A stretch of 64,000 nt of DNA, taken from NCBI GenBank assembly GCA_018004935.1, contig JAGNBF010000009.1, forward strand, positions 1-64,000, read 5' to 3'. Both the position numbers and the translations under genes were made by a program. Positions 8,787 to 17,241 of the stretch are shown piece by piece. The notes under the pieces are model-generated. The model searched no databases. It worked only from the letters and a program-made list of their open reading frames with translations, and was not told the DNA's origin. The stretch's first letter is position 1. Every line of letters starts with the position of its first letter. The DNA comes from Chloroflexota bacterium. Its GTDB lineage: Bacteria; Chloroflexota; Anaerolineae; Promineifilales; Promineifilaceae.

Positions 8787-11546
8787 ATGGGGCATTACAA
8801 AATAGGATTCCATGCGGGAGTGGGCGGCAACCGCAATGGGATAGGGGCATGGATGAGCCGCATGGATGCGGCCGCGAAGCCGTTTTTTATTAAATCAGTA
8901 GATGATTATGGTGTATGCCAGGAAGCTACTCAATACACCAAAGCAAATCATACGATTGTTTTTCGTATGACTAGCCATATTAATGGTTACAACCTAAATC
9001 TTCCCGATTACAGCCTATCACCAAAAGCGGCCGCGGCTAAGCATTGGCATTTCTCTATGCAGGCTCTGCCACCGGAATTTAATAAGGCTCGGGTGTGGCT
9101 GGAATTGATCAACGAGGTGGATAAGGATCGAGCCGATTGGCTGGGGAACTTTGCTGTTGAGATTGCTGCCATCGCCAATGACACAGGCTACCGGGTTGCT
9201 TTATTCGGTTGGTCGGCAGGCGAACCTGAGGAATCTCACTGGGAATTGCCTGGTATGCTGGCATATTTGCGCCGGTGCGGGGCGCGGCCGCATGACTGCG
9301 CCGTATCTATCCATGAGTATTCCTACAACACAAGTGATATCCGTGACGGATGGCCGTATAAGATTGGCCGGTTCGCGATACTTTTCCGTGTCTGTGACCG
9401 GTACAATATCCCGCGGCCTCGGGTAATGGTCACGGAGTGGGGATGGGAACATGAAACGGTGCCTTCCGCGAACCTGGCGCTTGTAGATATGGCCTGGGTA
9501 GCGGATGTCTACGCCACATATCCCGACATTTTAGGAGCGGCGCTGTGGTATCTAGGTGAGGGATATGGTGGTATCGCCAATCGGGCCCAGCCACTTATCG
9601 CTCCCTCGGCTGAGGCGGCCATTGCCTACCGATATATACTCCCTGATTTTGAGCATGATCCCGCTGTTCCTGCTGGATATTTCCCCCCCCCGCACGGAGT
9701 CGCTGGCGGCGGAGATCCCCCTGCTCCGCTTCCAACTATCCCCCTGGCCCGAACACGATATACGCGCATCACGGTTTTGATCCATCCCTCAGATGGTGCT
9801 CCATTTGCACAAGCGGCCGCGGCCGCATCATGGCAATCAGGAGATCCGAACCTGCCCCACTACTTTACCATTGGGGCGAGCGCGGATGATGCCGGGGTGG
9901 CTGTACTATACGAAGATTTGTCACATACAATATTACCAATTGAACGGCATGTGATTGCGGTCAACCCGGAGCGATGGGGGCCGGGTGAGGATGGTCAAGG
10001 GCTGATGGGGTTTTTCGAGAAGTATTATGCCGGAGTGAACTATGTGCCGGTCGCGGCCGCATCGCCCCAGATATTGGCGGTTATCCTGGCGAACTTTGAC
10101 CCGGCCAATCCGCCCACTCCGCCACCGCCGATGGTTGCCCTGCCAGTAAATCCAATCCTAAACCAGCGCGATCCGCGTTGGGCGTCGGTCGTGATGGGAA
10201 CGGGAACCGATGGCAAGGTCAAGACCCTCGGCAATTGGGGTTGCCTGACCGTTGCCTATTGCATGTTAGCGAAACAGATAGGGGTATCTTCTCTGGACCC
10301 GGCACAGATGTGGGCGCACTTCAAGGCGAAAGGGGCAACGAGTGGGCCGAACTTACTGGCGGCCGCGTTGGAGACCGCTTTCCTGGACAAGGTGAACTAC
10401 TTGGGGCACCAGGAACGGGAACCGGGGCTGATTGACCGCATCTTAAACCATATTGATAGTGGCTACACCGTACCAGCCAGAGTTGATTTCATCCCAGCCA
10501 CGCCCGACCAATGGGAACAGCATTGGGTGCTGATTCGCGGATATGACCCATCTACCGGGCGGCTCCGCATCTGCGATCCCTGGCATGGGGATGAAGTGTG
10601 GGTAGATGAACGATACGACATCACTGGGGATGATGTACTGGAAGCGTTGTTCTATGAACGCGCGGCCGCGCCGCCACCACCCGATCCACCAACGTCACCT
10701 GCCTACAAATACAACGGGCCAGCCGTTACCTTCTCCCCTGCCCTACATGCTCCGGCCAGTGATTGGGAGTGGGCCTTACAACCGGTGCAGGGGCTGTTTC
10801 AGCAGGTCAACCTGCCGGTGAAATGGTTGAGCAACGGCGTCAGCGCAGATCATTATGCCCGATTCAACAAACCCCATTTTCACCTCGTCAGAATTTTCTG
10901 GAAACCGGACCGGAAGAAAACCCCAGCCGAAGCCTGGGAAGATGTATGGGAAGGGGTGACGCGGTTCTATGCCAAGGGGGCGCGGAAGTTTGAGCTACAC
11001 AACGAACCGAATCTGACCGAAGAGGGCTGGGGGCTGGTGTGGAATACATCTGCGGAGTTGGGAGCGTGGCTAAGGGAGTTTGCCATCATCATGCGCCAAG
11101 CGTGTCCCCAGGCCCAGTTGTATTTTCCGGGCATGAGTCCCGGCGTCCCCTGGACAAATCAGTTTCAGGTGACGAATGGGGCCTGGCCGGTGTGCAAGGA
11201 TTTGATGAGTGGTTTCTGCCTTCACGCGTATACGGGAATAATGAATGATGAGGTCGCGGCCGCGAACGAGATTATTAACCAAGTCAAAGAAGCGCAGAAG
11301 TATCTGAATTTGCAAGTGCCTTTGGTGGTGAGTGAGGCATCGGTGAATAGGGGGGCGAGTGCCGCGTACAAGGCGACGGTGTACAAACGGGTTGAGGCGG
11401 GTCTGCGGGGAGTGCCGGGGATCGAGGCGGTATGCTGGTATATCTCTTCGTGGCAACAGGTTCCCCCGGAGCAGGCTCCGCACCAGGAAGATTGGCTGAA
11501 GCATGGGATTGGGGCGGCTTATGCGACCGCGGGGAGTAGTGCGTGA
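8787..11546 (+). CDS. Three-domain lysin: glycosidase, C39-like peptidase, glycosidase
   Basis: The start at 8787 follows GGGGAG. Residues 1-290 look like a clan-A glycosidase barrel with a candidate acid/base Glu in ELINE (about residue 110) and nucleophile in VTEWGWE (about 217). After a Pro-rich linker, residues ~448-625 form a papain-like C39-type peptidase: Cys486 in GNWGCLTV, His579 in EQHWVLIRG and Asp597 in ICDPWHGDE are correctly spaced. After a second Pro-rich linker, residues ~675-919 form another clan-A barrel with Glu740 in HNEPN and Glu850 in VVSEAS. Its place before two membrane genes suggests the endolysin, cutting both glycan and peptide of the cell wall. A structural tail-tip enzyme is an alternative. 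At 919 residues it is far longer than usual endolysins. Confidence 0.75.
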   Translation: MGHYKIGFHAGVGGNRNGIGAWMSRMDAAAKPFFIKSVDDYGVCQEATQYTKANHTIVFRMTSHINGYNLNLPDYSLSPKAAAAKHWHFSMQALPPEFNKARVWLELINEVDKDRADWLGNFAVEIAAIANDTGYRVALFGWSAGEPEESHWELPGMLAYLRRCGARPHDCAVSIHEYSYNTSDIRDGWPYKIGRFAILFRVCDRYNIPRPRVMVTEWGWEHETVPSANLALVDMAWVADVYATYPDILGAALWYLGEGYGGIANRAQPLIAPSAEAAIAYRYILPDFEHDPAVPAGYFPPPHGVAGGGDPPAPLPTIPLARTRYTRITVLIHPSDGAPFAQAAAAASWQSGDPNLPHYFTIGASADDAGVAVLYEDLSHTILPIERHVIAVNPERWGPGEDGQGLMGFFEKYYAGVNYVPVAAASPQILAVILANFDPANPPTPPPPMVALPVNPILNQRDPRWASVVMGTGTDGKVKTLGNWGCLTVAYCMLAKQIGVSSLDPAQMWAHFKAKGATSGPNLLAAALETAFLDKVNYLGHQEREPGLIDRILNHIDSGYTVPARVDFIPATPDQWEQHWVLIRGYDPSTGRLRICDPWHGDEVWVDERYDITGDDVLEALFYERAAAPPPPDPPTSPAYKYNGPAVTFSPALHAPASDWEWALQPVQGLFQQVNLPVKWLSNGVSADHYARFNKPHFHLVRIFWKPDRKKTPAEAWEDVWEGVTRFYAKGARKFELHNEPNLTEEGWGLVWNTSAELGAWLREFAIIMRQACPQAQLYFPGMSPGVPWTNQFQVTNGAWPVCKDLMSGFCLHAYTGIMNDEVAAANEIINQVKEAQKYLNLQVPLVVSEASVNRGASAAYKATVYKRVEAGLRGVPGIEAVCWYISSWQQVPPEQAPHQEDWLKHGIGAAYATAGSSA

Positions 11547-12031
11547 GGAAGTTGGTTCGAGATGTACTGCCGTTTCTGTGGCGTGCCTGCTTTCAGGTAA
11601 TCTTATTCTTGCGCTGGATACCGAAAACTTACCACCAAGCAATGGTCGAGGTGCAGTTGCAGGTATTGGAAAAGCTCAGTGCATTAGCCTGTATGTTTTT
11701 GGGGGTATGGGTAGGAACCCCCTTGTGGGATACGTTTACCGCCTCGGTAGTTTACCGGACAATGGCGGCAATTGCCCCGGAGTGGGTTTGGGGCAGTGGG
11801 GCGATCTTAATTGGCATGGGTCAATTGGTAGGGCTATACCGCAATGACTTGAAGATGCGGTATATGATGGGGCTGGGGAGTTACCTGTTCTGGTCTTTTG
11901 TTGCCCTTATGTTTTTAATCACTGATTACCGTATCTCTAGCACACCTATTTATATTTTAATGGCCGCAAGTATGGTGGTTGTAGCGGCTAAATTAAGGCA
12001 AGAGCATCAGAGGCAACAACGTGACGAGTGA
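11543..12031 (+). CDS. Membrane protein, holin candidate
   Basis: GTG start at 11543 overlaps the lysin stop (GTGA), so translation is coupled. The 162-residue product has four likely membrane segments (around residues 45-62, 83-98, 108-128 and 132-150), a basic N-terminus and a charged C-terminal tail (KLRQEHQRQQRDE). Size, topology and position right after the lysin fit a holin or a related pore regulator. No family-specific motif is visible. Confidence 0.55.
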   Translation: MRKLVRDVLPFLWRACFQVILFLRWIPKTYHQAMVEVQLQVLEKLSALACMFLGVWVGTPLWDTFTASVVYRTMAAIAPEWVWGSGAILIGMGQLVGLYRNDLKMRYMMGLGSYLFWSFVALMFLITDYRISSTPIYILMAASMVVVAAKLRQEHQRQQRDE

Positions 12032-12557
12032 AACGGTGATGGCAATTGGGGTGGCCATGTTTGGCTCGGTGGGATTTTGGCAGGTAATCACCTGGTTATT
12101 AAATCGCCGAGCCAATCAACGGAAGGCGGAAGCTGAGGCCGACCGAGAGACTGCTGGGGCATTAGCGGCAGCTGTGGGTATTAACAAAGCCGAGTTTGAA
12201 GCGGATTCGGTAGCGGTAAAGAACTCACAAGAGATTATGGCTCAGGCGCTGAACATGCTGAAGGTGTACCAGGATGATCTCGCCACGTCCAGAGAGGAGA
12301 AACGACAGATCGTGGATGAGAACCGGAAGTTACAGGCGCAAATCCGGCATCTCGAAGAATCCATGACCAAAATGACTCAGCGGTTTGATGTAATGGATGT
12401 GGTCATTATTGATCTGGCTTCGGGAATGAAGCGGTTATCGGACCAACTCAAGGATAATGGGTTGCAACCGATATGGAAACCAACGGTGACGATGAACCAG
12501 TTGCAACAGGTACTAAGTGCCGATGTTATGGGAGATGTAAAAAGATTGTTTGATTAG
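12021..12557 (+). CDS. Membrane-anchored coiled-coil protein of the lysis module
   Basis: GTG start at 12021, overlapping the previous gene by 11 bases. The 178 residues begin with one membrane helix (IGVAMFGSVGFWQVITWLL), followed by a long charged coiled coil (residues ~28-125) and a short C-terminal tail. A single anchor with a coiled coil behind the holin gene could act as a spanin-like or holin-regulating protein. It is the last gene before a terminator at 12622. Confidence 0.5.
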   Translation: MTSETVMAIGVAMFGSVGFWQVITWLLNRRANQRKAEAEADRETAGALAAAVGINKAEFEADSVAVKNSQEIMAQALNMLKVYQDDLATSREEKRQIVDENRKLQAQIRHLEESMTKMTQRFDVMDVVIIDLASGMKRLSDQLKDNGLQPIWKPTVTMNQLQQVLSADVMGDVKRLFD

Positions 12558-12621
12558 TGGTCTAGGGTGCCTTTTGTTATGGGTCTTCGCGGCCGCGACC
12601 CCCATCACGCGGCCGCCTGGC

Positions 12622-12667
12622 TAAACCCCATTCCCCCACTTCGCCTCTGGAGGGATGGGGTTTTTTT
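12622..12667 (+). terminator. Rho-independent terminator after lysis module
   Basis: AAACCCCATtCC pairs with GGaATGGGGTTT-like sequence (agggatggggttt) and runs into a T tract of seven bases. It closes the rightward tail-lysis transcript. Confidence 0.85.
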
Positions 12668-12706
12668 AATTTCTGGGATCTAGCGTTATGCCCCTCGGTT
12701 TTTTGA

Positions 12707-12720
12707 GTATCATTTTATAA
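12707..12720. promoter_or_regulatory. Half of the AT-rich operator motif
   Basis: GTATCATTTTATAA resembles the recurrent operator found at promoters across the window (see 57482). No gene starts close by, but a further TATAAT inside the small inverted repeat GGTTTATAATGTGAACC lies at 12762-12778. It may serve the non-coding region that follows. Confidence 0.3.
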
Positions 12721-12782
12721 GTGAGTAGGTCACAAAATATTGGCAGAGAACAAATGATCGGTTTATAATGTGAACCGTAGGG

Positions 12783-13075
12783 AGAAAATAAAAAGGGCAC
12801 TCATATAGAGTGCCCTCGTAGCGGCCAATGCTTGGACGGCGAAACCGCTACAACAGGTAATAGTGTATCGAATTACGCCATACCTGGCAATAGAGGTCAA
12901 TATACCTCTAAGCCGTCCAGGTATGGCGTTTGTGTTTCTGGTGATTGCGACCACTGGCGGCCGCGATTAGTAGGAGCACAATGGAGATGAGGCCATGAAC
13001 GATGATGGATAGGCAATAGCCTAAACCGACACCAGGCCCATGAAACGGAAAAGCCACCGGACAGGGTGGCTTCTT
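12783..13075. other. Structured non-coding region, possible small RNA
   Basis: This ~290-base stretch has no convincing gene but carries several strong stems: GGGCACTC...GAGTGCCC (12795-12815, followed on the minus strand by TTTTTATTTT, which makes a leftward terminator), TAGCGG...CCGCTA (12819-12850) enclosing CCAA-TGC-TTGG, a 13-bp stem ACGCCATACCTGG...CCAGGTATGGCGT (12876-12929) with an inner AGAGGT...ACCTCT stem, and GCCACC...GGTGGC (13047-13070). GGACGGC at 12836 can also pair with GCCGTCC at 12912, competing with the large stem. A minus-strand small RNA ending at 12783 is possible; a regulatory leader is the alternative. Confidence 0.4.
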
Positions 13076-13232
13076 CTAGCCCAAATTTTTGGGGGGCATA
13101 TCGTCTGATAACTGTTTGCAAGAGGGAGTTTATCAAATCCCTCTATGTTTGGCAAGCGTTGTTTTTGTATTGCCAGATTGCAAAAAATCCCCCTCTCTGA
13201 TTAATGGGTTTTACGGGCCGATTCTACCTGTT

Positions 13233-14321
13233 ATGGTAGAACGGTTAAACGTGCCACCGCCAGGGATATCCTGGGCGTTGTGGAATGCAAACGCAGAATT
13301 ACATAGGCGACGGGCTGGACTGTCTGGCGTATCTGTTTCTGTGCCGACGGCCTCTGAGGGGCAGACAGATGACCAGTTACCAGTAACCAGTACTCCTTTG
13401 CCGGTGGATGCCCCCTGCCCTAGCGGTACGATCTCTATCTTCGGCGAAGTATTGACGGCCATCCTGAAAGCCAATGAGGTGGCTATAGGACGTGTATGGT
13501 TGGTTGCCCGTAGCGTGGATCGATCTGGATGTGGCCACATAACAGTAGCTTCGTTGCAAAAGGCTCTCCCTAAACTGTCTCTTCGCCGGGTGCGTCAACT
13601 GCTGCGGGATGGGAATGGGCGGTATTGGTGCCTGGCAGGGTCTTCCATTTACCTACAGGGTCAGGCGCGAGTGGCGGCACGGTTGGGGATTCGGCGAATA
13701 AGGCAGAACGCGGTAACTGTGCTGGTGGCTCGCTTGGCCCAGGGGGTAAAAGCGGCTAAGGCGATAATGTGGAATGCCACTCAGGGAAGCCACAAGGGAA
13801 CGCCCATCAGCCGGAAGAAATTAGCCGGGTTGGGGGTGCGTGACCCGCGCACACAACGAGGGCTGGAACGCCTGGAAGGGGTACGGGCAGCACAACAATA
13901 TGCTATCGTTGGCCCAGAGAATGAATATGATCGGCGGCAAGCTCAAGAAAATGGGGAGCCGATCTTTGTCCTACGGGATTATAAGGGGGTATGGGGGGAA
14001 CGCGGCCGCGTTTATCTGGCGAGGCATCTACCAAATAGTTACACAGGCACACTCGAAACTGTGCGTCATGGCAAGAAATGGTTCAATCGGCGGTTGTGTA
14101 AGCTCCACGAACAAGGGCCTGGGGCCACTACGCGGCCGCAGATTGAACGGGTGTTTTTTGCGGATGGCAAACAAGCGGGGCGGGCCTGGGACAAACAACC
14201 GTTGGCTGATACATACTGGCCAGTGAAACGGGCCAGGGCATGTAGGGCGTGGTGGACGATCAGGGGAGTTTCGAGTTTAGAACTGGCGAGCATTGAGTTG
14301 CAGAAACAAATGGGGAAATAA
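13233..14321 (+). CDS. Unknown protein with helix-turn-helix segment
   Basis: The frame is open from 13089; I prefer ATG 13233 because the first ~48 codons read like non-coding sequence, though no good ribosome site precedes it and the short repeat TTCTACC...GGTAGAA overlaps the start. The ~360-residue protein has basic character. A segment around IGRVWLVARSVDRSGCGHITVASLQKALPKLSLRRVRQLLRDG looks like a winged helix, and further basic helices follow (LGIRRIRQNAVTVLVARLAQ; ISRKKLAGLGVRDPRTQRGLERL). It may bind DNA, for example as a replication or regulatory protein. I cannot name it. Confidence 0.5.
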   Translation: MVERLNVPPPGISWALWNANAELHRRRAGLSGVSVSVPTASEGQTDDQLPVTSTPLPVDAPCPSGTISIFGEVLTAILKANEVAIGRVWLVARSVDRSGCGHITVASLQKALPKLSLRRVRQLLRDGNGRYWCLAGSSIYLQGQARVAARLGIRRIRQNAVTVLVARLAQGVKAAKAIMWNATQGSHKGTPISRKKLAGLGVRDPRTQRGLERLEGVRAAQQYAIVGPENEYDRRQAQENGEPIFVLRDYKGVWGERGRVYLARHLPNSYTGTLETVRHGKKWFNRRLCKLHEQGPGATTRPQIERVFFADGKQAGRAWDKQPLADTYWPVKRARACRAWWTIRGVSSLELASIELQKQMGK

Positions 14322-14343
14322 ATTGTCCTACATTAAAAGGGCA

Positions 14344-15174
14344 CTAAAACGCACTGCCAGACGGGTTGGTTAGTTCTTGGAACCAGCGATTAAGCCAGTT
14401 GATGGCATCGGCGAATTGGTTAGCAGGCAGGAATTTGTACCCGGTGATGCCGTAGCGGCGATACATTTCACCGTAGACTGCTCCGAACTCCGGGCGTCCA
14501 CTCTTTTTAGCCAGTTCCAGGGCGATGGTTTTGACGGCTTGGCTGAGTTGACTCGCCTGCTCTTCGGTAATCACATTGGCGGGGGTTAATTTCTGTTCAA
14601 TAACATTAATACGCTTGGTCAGATCGGCGAAGGCATAGGCGGCTTTGTCGAGGCGTTGGTCAACGGTGGTGAGCCGGGCTTCAAATTTGAGTTGCTCTTC
14701 TGCCATCGTCATGATTGCCCGGCCCATCTCGCGGATTTGGATGAGGGCGGCCGCATTGGGGGAAGAGTCAGCAGAAAGTGGACGGTCCAGGAACGCGGCC
14801 GCGAGGATTTCGTACACTTCCCTTTGGTAGCGGATCAACTTCTCGCGGAGTTCTGGCTTGACCCGACTTGAATTTACACCAAAGAGCCAACCATTTAGCA
14901 CGGTTAAGGGCAAGCAGATCATTTCTTGAGGATTGCTGAATGGAGAAAGCGGTGTGGGTGTAATAACCACACCGCTCAACATAGTCGAGAGAACGGGATC
15001 GCGGCGCAGGCGTTGAAGCTGAGCCGACCAGTCTATGCCAAGAAAGTCACACAGCGGCCGCACGGGAACCAAGACGATAACCTTATCCCCCTGCTGGGCT
15101 TGAACCGCAGTAATTTCATCGTCGTAGAATAGTATTTGTTGCTGGCGGATAGGGGTCAGGGCGGTGTCACTCAT
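14344..15174 (-). CDS. Phage antirepressor (P22 AR N-terminal domain plus ORF6C-like C-terminus)
   Basis: A 276-residue protein. Residues ~1-125 match the P22 antirepressor N-terminal domain (FYDDEITAVQ, VPVRPLCDFLGIDWSAQLQR, ICLPLTVLNGWLFGV, LIRYQREVYEIL). A helical middle is followed by an ORF6C-like C-terminus (LSQAVKTIALELAKKSGRPEFG...YRRYGITGYKFLPANQFADAI). Such proteins bind and disable phage repressors during the lysis-lysogeny decision. It is the only minus-strand gene among rightward neighbours here, fitting separate control. It supports a temperate life style. Confidence 0.88.
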   Translation of the reverse strand: MSDTALTPIRQQQILFYDDEITAVQAQQGDKVIVLVPVRPLCDFLGIDWSAQLQRLRRDPVLSTMLSGVVITPTPLSPFSNPQEMICLPLTVLNGWLFGVNSSRVKPELREKLIRYQREVYEILAAAFLDRPLSADSSPNAAALIQIREMGRAIMTMAEEQLKFEARLTTVDQRLDKAAYAFADLTKRINVIEQKLTPANVITEEQASQLSQAVKTIALELAKKSGRPEFGAVYGEMYRRYGITGYKFLPANQFADAINWLNRWFQELTNPSGSAF

Positions 15175-15563
15175 GCATGTATTATAATCGTCTAGTTAAA
15201 ATTGGAAAATGCCCCGTGTCTTGCTTGTGGCCGTTTGTGGCCGTTACTTGAACTATATTGTCGGTTTTTATATTGTTGGTTCCCTGGCGAGCGATAGCAG
15301 GCATTATAGCGGATTGTGAACGATTGGGGATTGTATTAATTAGTGCCAAGCAATAGAGGGATGAGGTATATGTTTTGTAGTATGGGCATTCGTTAAAATG
15401 AGGAGAACTGATACTGCGTTTGTTTGGCTTTGCGTTACAATAACATTAATAATTGGCCGTATATCAGTGACCAATTTCACACTAGTTATAGTGTGAAATA
15501 ATCAGCGTTCCCGCTGATTACGGCTATGCTTATTGTCCGATTCCAAATTTCGAGGAAATAATC
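15175..15563. promoter_or_regulatory. Divergent control region with palindromic operators
   Basis: This 389-base gap between the minus-strand antirepressor and a plus-strand gene holds no gene. TTTCACACTA...TAGTGTGAAA (15475-15498) is a perfect 10-bp-arm palindrome with a 4-base centre. AATCAGCG...CGCTGATT (15500-15519) is a second, hairpin-like repeat directly after it. Near 15225 the unit TGTGGCCGTT is repeated in tandem. The first palindrome looks like a dimer operator that could control either flanking gene; the second could be a leader hairpin. Confidence 0.6.
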
Positions 15564-15815
15564 ATGGTAGTACCTTCAATTTACTCAAAGGATGAGAGCC
15601 GGGCCAGGAATCCGGCGGTTTTTCGGGGCATTACGGGAATGGTGCAATTTGACTCACTGGATCGTTTAGTGTTTCTCCCTGATGTATCCGGGATGAAGAG
15701 TCAGCCATATAAAGAGACAGTGGCCGAGGTTGGGGGCGAGTGGGACGAGTGGACGTTTGAGCTAGATGTAGAAATGTGTCAGGATGGGGAAGTCCTTGTC
15801 ATCACCGTGTTGTAA
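15564..15815 (+). CDS. Hypothetical protein
   Basis: An 83-residue acidic protein with a clear ribosome site (CGAGGAAATAATC before ATG). It reads as a small alpha/beta fold (RGITGMVQFDSLDRLVFLPD; WDEWTFELDVEMCQDGEVLVITVL). It is transcribed alone from the control region to its left. No family is recognised. Confidence 0.6.
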   Translation: MVVPSIYSKDESRARNPAVFRGITGMVQFDSLDRLVFLPDVSGMKSQPYKETVAEVGGEWDEWTFELDVEMCQDGEVLVITVL

Positions 15816-15991
15816 CTCCGATAAGTCTTAAAAAATAATACTGAAATTACTAGCGACCAAACCGCTTAGCGAAGCGGGCTTTACGGTTGGGTCTGGCCTG
15901 TTCTGGTAGGCGCACCAGGGCAGGTTAATATGGTTTTACACTTTGTTTTTAGATTGAGCAAATATTGGTTTATTGCTATATTGTGTCCGCG

Positions 15992-16411
15992 TTAATCCAT
16001 TCCGTTTAAGACAGTTTCGTATTGATGAAATGATTCCTCAGGCAGATCCCCATTCATTTGCAATACAACATTATCTCGGACCGTAACCCAGGAAAAGAAA
16101 GCGGCACTGGTTTCTCCCAAAGTAACGTAGTACTCGCGGATGGCTTCGGTGTCTTCATTGTTGTCGGTGATGATGATGCGGCCGCCACAGTCGTCGCAGA
16201 GACTGGGGAGAAAAAAACGTGTGCCTGTACCAACAAACGGGGCCAGACCATAGTCATCTTTGGTCATAATGTAGGGGTCTTCGGCTTCTAGTCCAGCGGC
16301 TTTGAAGGCGGCGACTACATCATCTCCCGTGAAAGTTTCCCCCCCTCCCCCACAGGCGGCTAGTCCCATCATTAATAGAAACAGCCAGAACAGGTTGCGT
16401 AAACGGGTCAT
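15992..16411 (-). CDS. Secreted lipoprotein, possible lysogenic conversion gene
   Basis: A 139-residue protein with a classical signal peptide (LFWLFLLMMGLAAC) and lipobox Cys followed by Gly residues, so it should be lipid-anchored outside the cytoplasmic membrane. The mature part contains a Cys pair (CDDC) near residue 93. A good ribosome site (GGAG, five bases before ATG) precedes it on the minus strand. Host-like lipoproteins on temperate phages often act in the lysogen, for example in superinfection exclusion; that role is an inference. Confidence 0.7.
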   Translation of the reverse strand: MTRLRNLFWLFLLMMGLAACGGGGETFTGDDVVAAFKAAGLEAEDPYIMTKDDYGLAPFVGTGTRFFLPSLCDDCGGRIIITDNNEDTEAIREYYVTLGETSAAFFSWVTVRDNVVLQMNGDLPEESFHQYETVLNGMD

Positions 16412-16569
16412 ACGATCTCCTTTTGTTGGATTGCTGCCGATATAAAGAAGTTATGTTTCTGTGGCAGGAAATAACGAGACAATTGTAAAGGGGCTGTTGG
16501 GGTGCGTCAAAAAGTGAGAGTGTGATTACGTATTGGGAGTTATGGGGAATAGAGGGTTGGCATCGCCTA

Positions 16570-16592
16570 TTAAGTATTATATAATACAACTT
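16570..16592. promoter_or_regulatory. AT-rich operator-promoter element
   Basis: TTAAGTATTATATAATACAACTT carries the recurrent operator (AAGTATTAT and a mirrored half). It lies 160 bases upstream of the minus-strand lipoprotein start and 200 bases upstream of the plus-strand membrane operon, and could serve either. Confidence 0.5.
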
Positions 16593-16619
16593 CGTTAATG
16601 GTATCAAAATATTTTGGGC

Positions 16620-16654
16620 GGGTGTAAATGGTGCTAGCAACACCGTTTACACCC
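16620..16654. repeat. Inverted repeat with 14-bp arms
   Basis: GGGTGTAAATGGTG pairs with CACCGTTTACACCC around a 7-base centre, with one G-T mismatch; outer CGGG/CCCG bases extend it. There is no T tract, so it is not an ordinary terminator. It could be a recombination or protein-binding site. Confidence 0.55.
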
Positions 16655-16763
16655 TAACCCGCCGAGCGACCGGCGAGCCTAATCATATTTTACGGGTTGA
16701 GTGAACTGGTGCAAATCACGCTCTATCCGGCTTATGAGGTCTCACCGTACCCCGGCGGCGAGG

Positions 16764-16782
16764 CCTCTATTTATTTTAGAGG
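16764..16782 (+). promoter_or_regulatory. Hairpin partly covering a ribosome binding site
   Basis: CCTCTA pairs with TAGAGG over a 7-base loop just before AGGGGAAAGG and ATG 16792. In RNA it would hide part of the ribosome site of the membrane protein gene, so it may tune translation. Confidence 0.35.
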
Positions 16783-16791
16783 GGAAAGGTA

Positions 16792-17241
16792 ATGAGAGGA
16801 AACGGATGGACAGTGACAATTGGTTTGTTCGTGTTAGGCCTGTTCGTGGCCGCGTTGCTGGTCTTATCATTCTCCATCCGGGCTGTGACAAGCCAAGGCA
16901 TGACGATATTGGCGACAGCGGAGGCGCGGCCGCCGACGGTGGGGGAACGAGCCAGTGACATCCGGGAGCAAACCAGATTGGACAACAACGGCATGAAGAT
17001 CCCCTTTGTGGTGTGGTTTTTTGGCGTGGCGTCAGTAGTGGGGTTCCTGCTGACGAAACTGGAGAGTTTGCTGAAGATGTGGGCGGAACTCCAGAAGTTG
17101 TGGAACCGGGGCAAGAAGAAAGTGAAGGCCCCTTCCCTATGGATTGAAAACCCGAACGCCTGGCCACAACCGCCACATGTCCCGACGCGGCCGCAGTTAC
17201 CGAACTGGTCGCGGACACAGTTGCCAGGGGGTGAAGAGTGA
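16792..17241 (+). CDS. Two-pass membrane protein, partner of FtsK-like ATPase
   Basis: A 149-residue protein with membrane helices at about residues 8-28 and 64-84, an exposed loop between them, and a basic, Pro-rich cytoplasmic tail (WNRGKKKVKAPS; PQPPHVPTRPQLPN). Its stop overlaps the start of the ATPase gene (GTGA), so the two are translated together. It may dock or regulate the ATPase at the membrane. No family recognised. Confidence 0.6.
   Translation: MRGNGWTVTIGLFVLGLFVAALLVLSFSIRAVTSQGMTILATAEARPPTVGERASDIREQTRLDNNGMKIPFVVWFFGVASVVGFLLTKLESLLKMWAELQKLWNRGKKKVKAPSLWIENPNAWPQPPHVPTRPQLPNWSRTQLPGGEE

Noticed and set aside
12819-12929. Possible tRNA or tmRNA in the structured region
   Set aside because: The stems do not give a cloverleaf, and no T-loop GTTCGAATC-type sequence or CCA end is present.
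12763-12954. Minus-strand 63-residue frame in the structured region
   Set aside because: It runs through strong RNA stems and a terminator and has no ribosome site; a non-coding role fits better.
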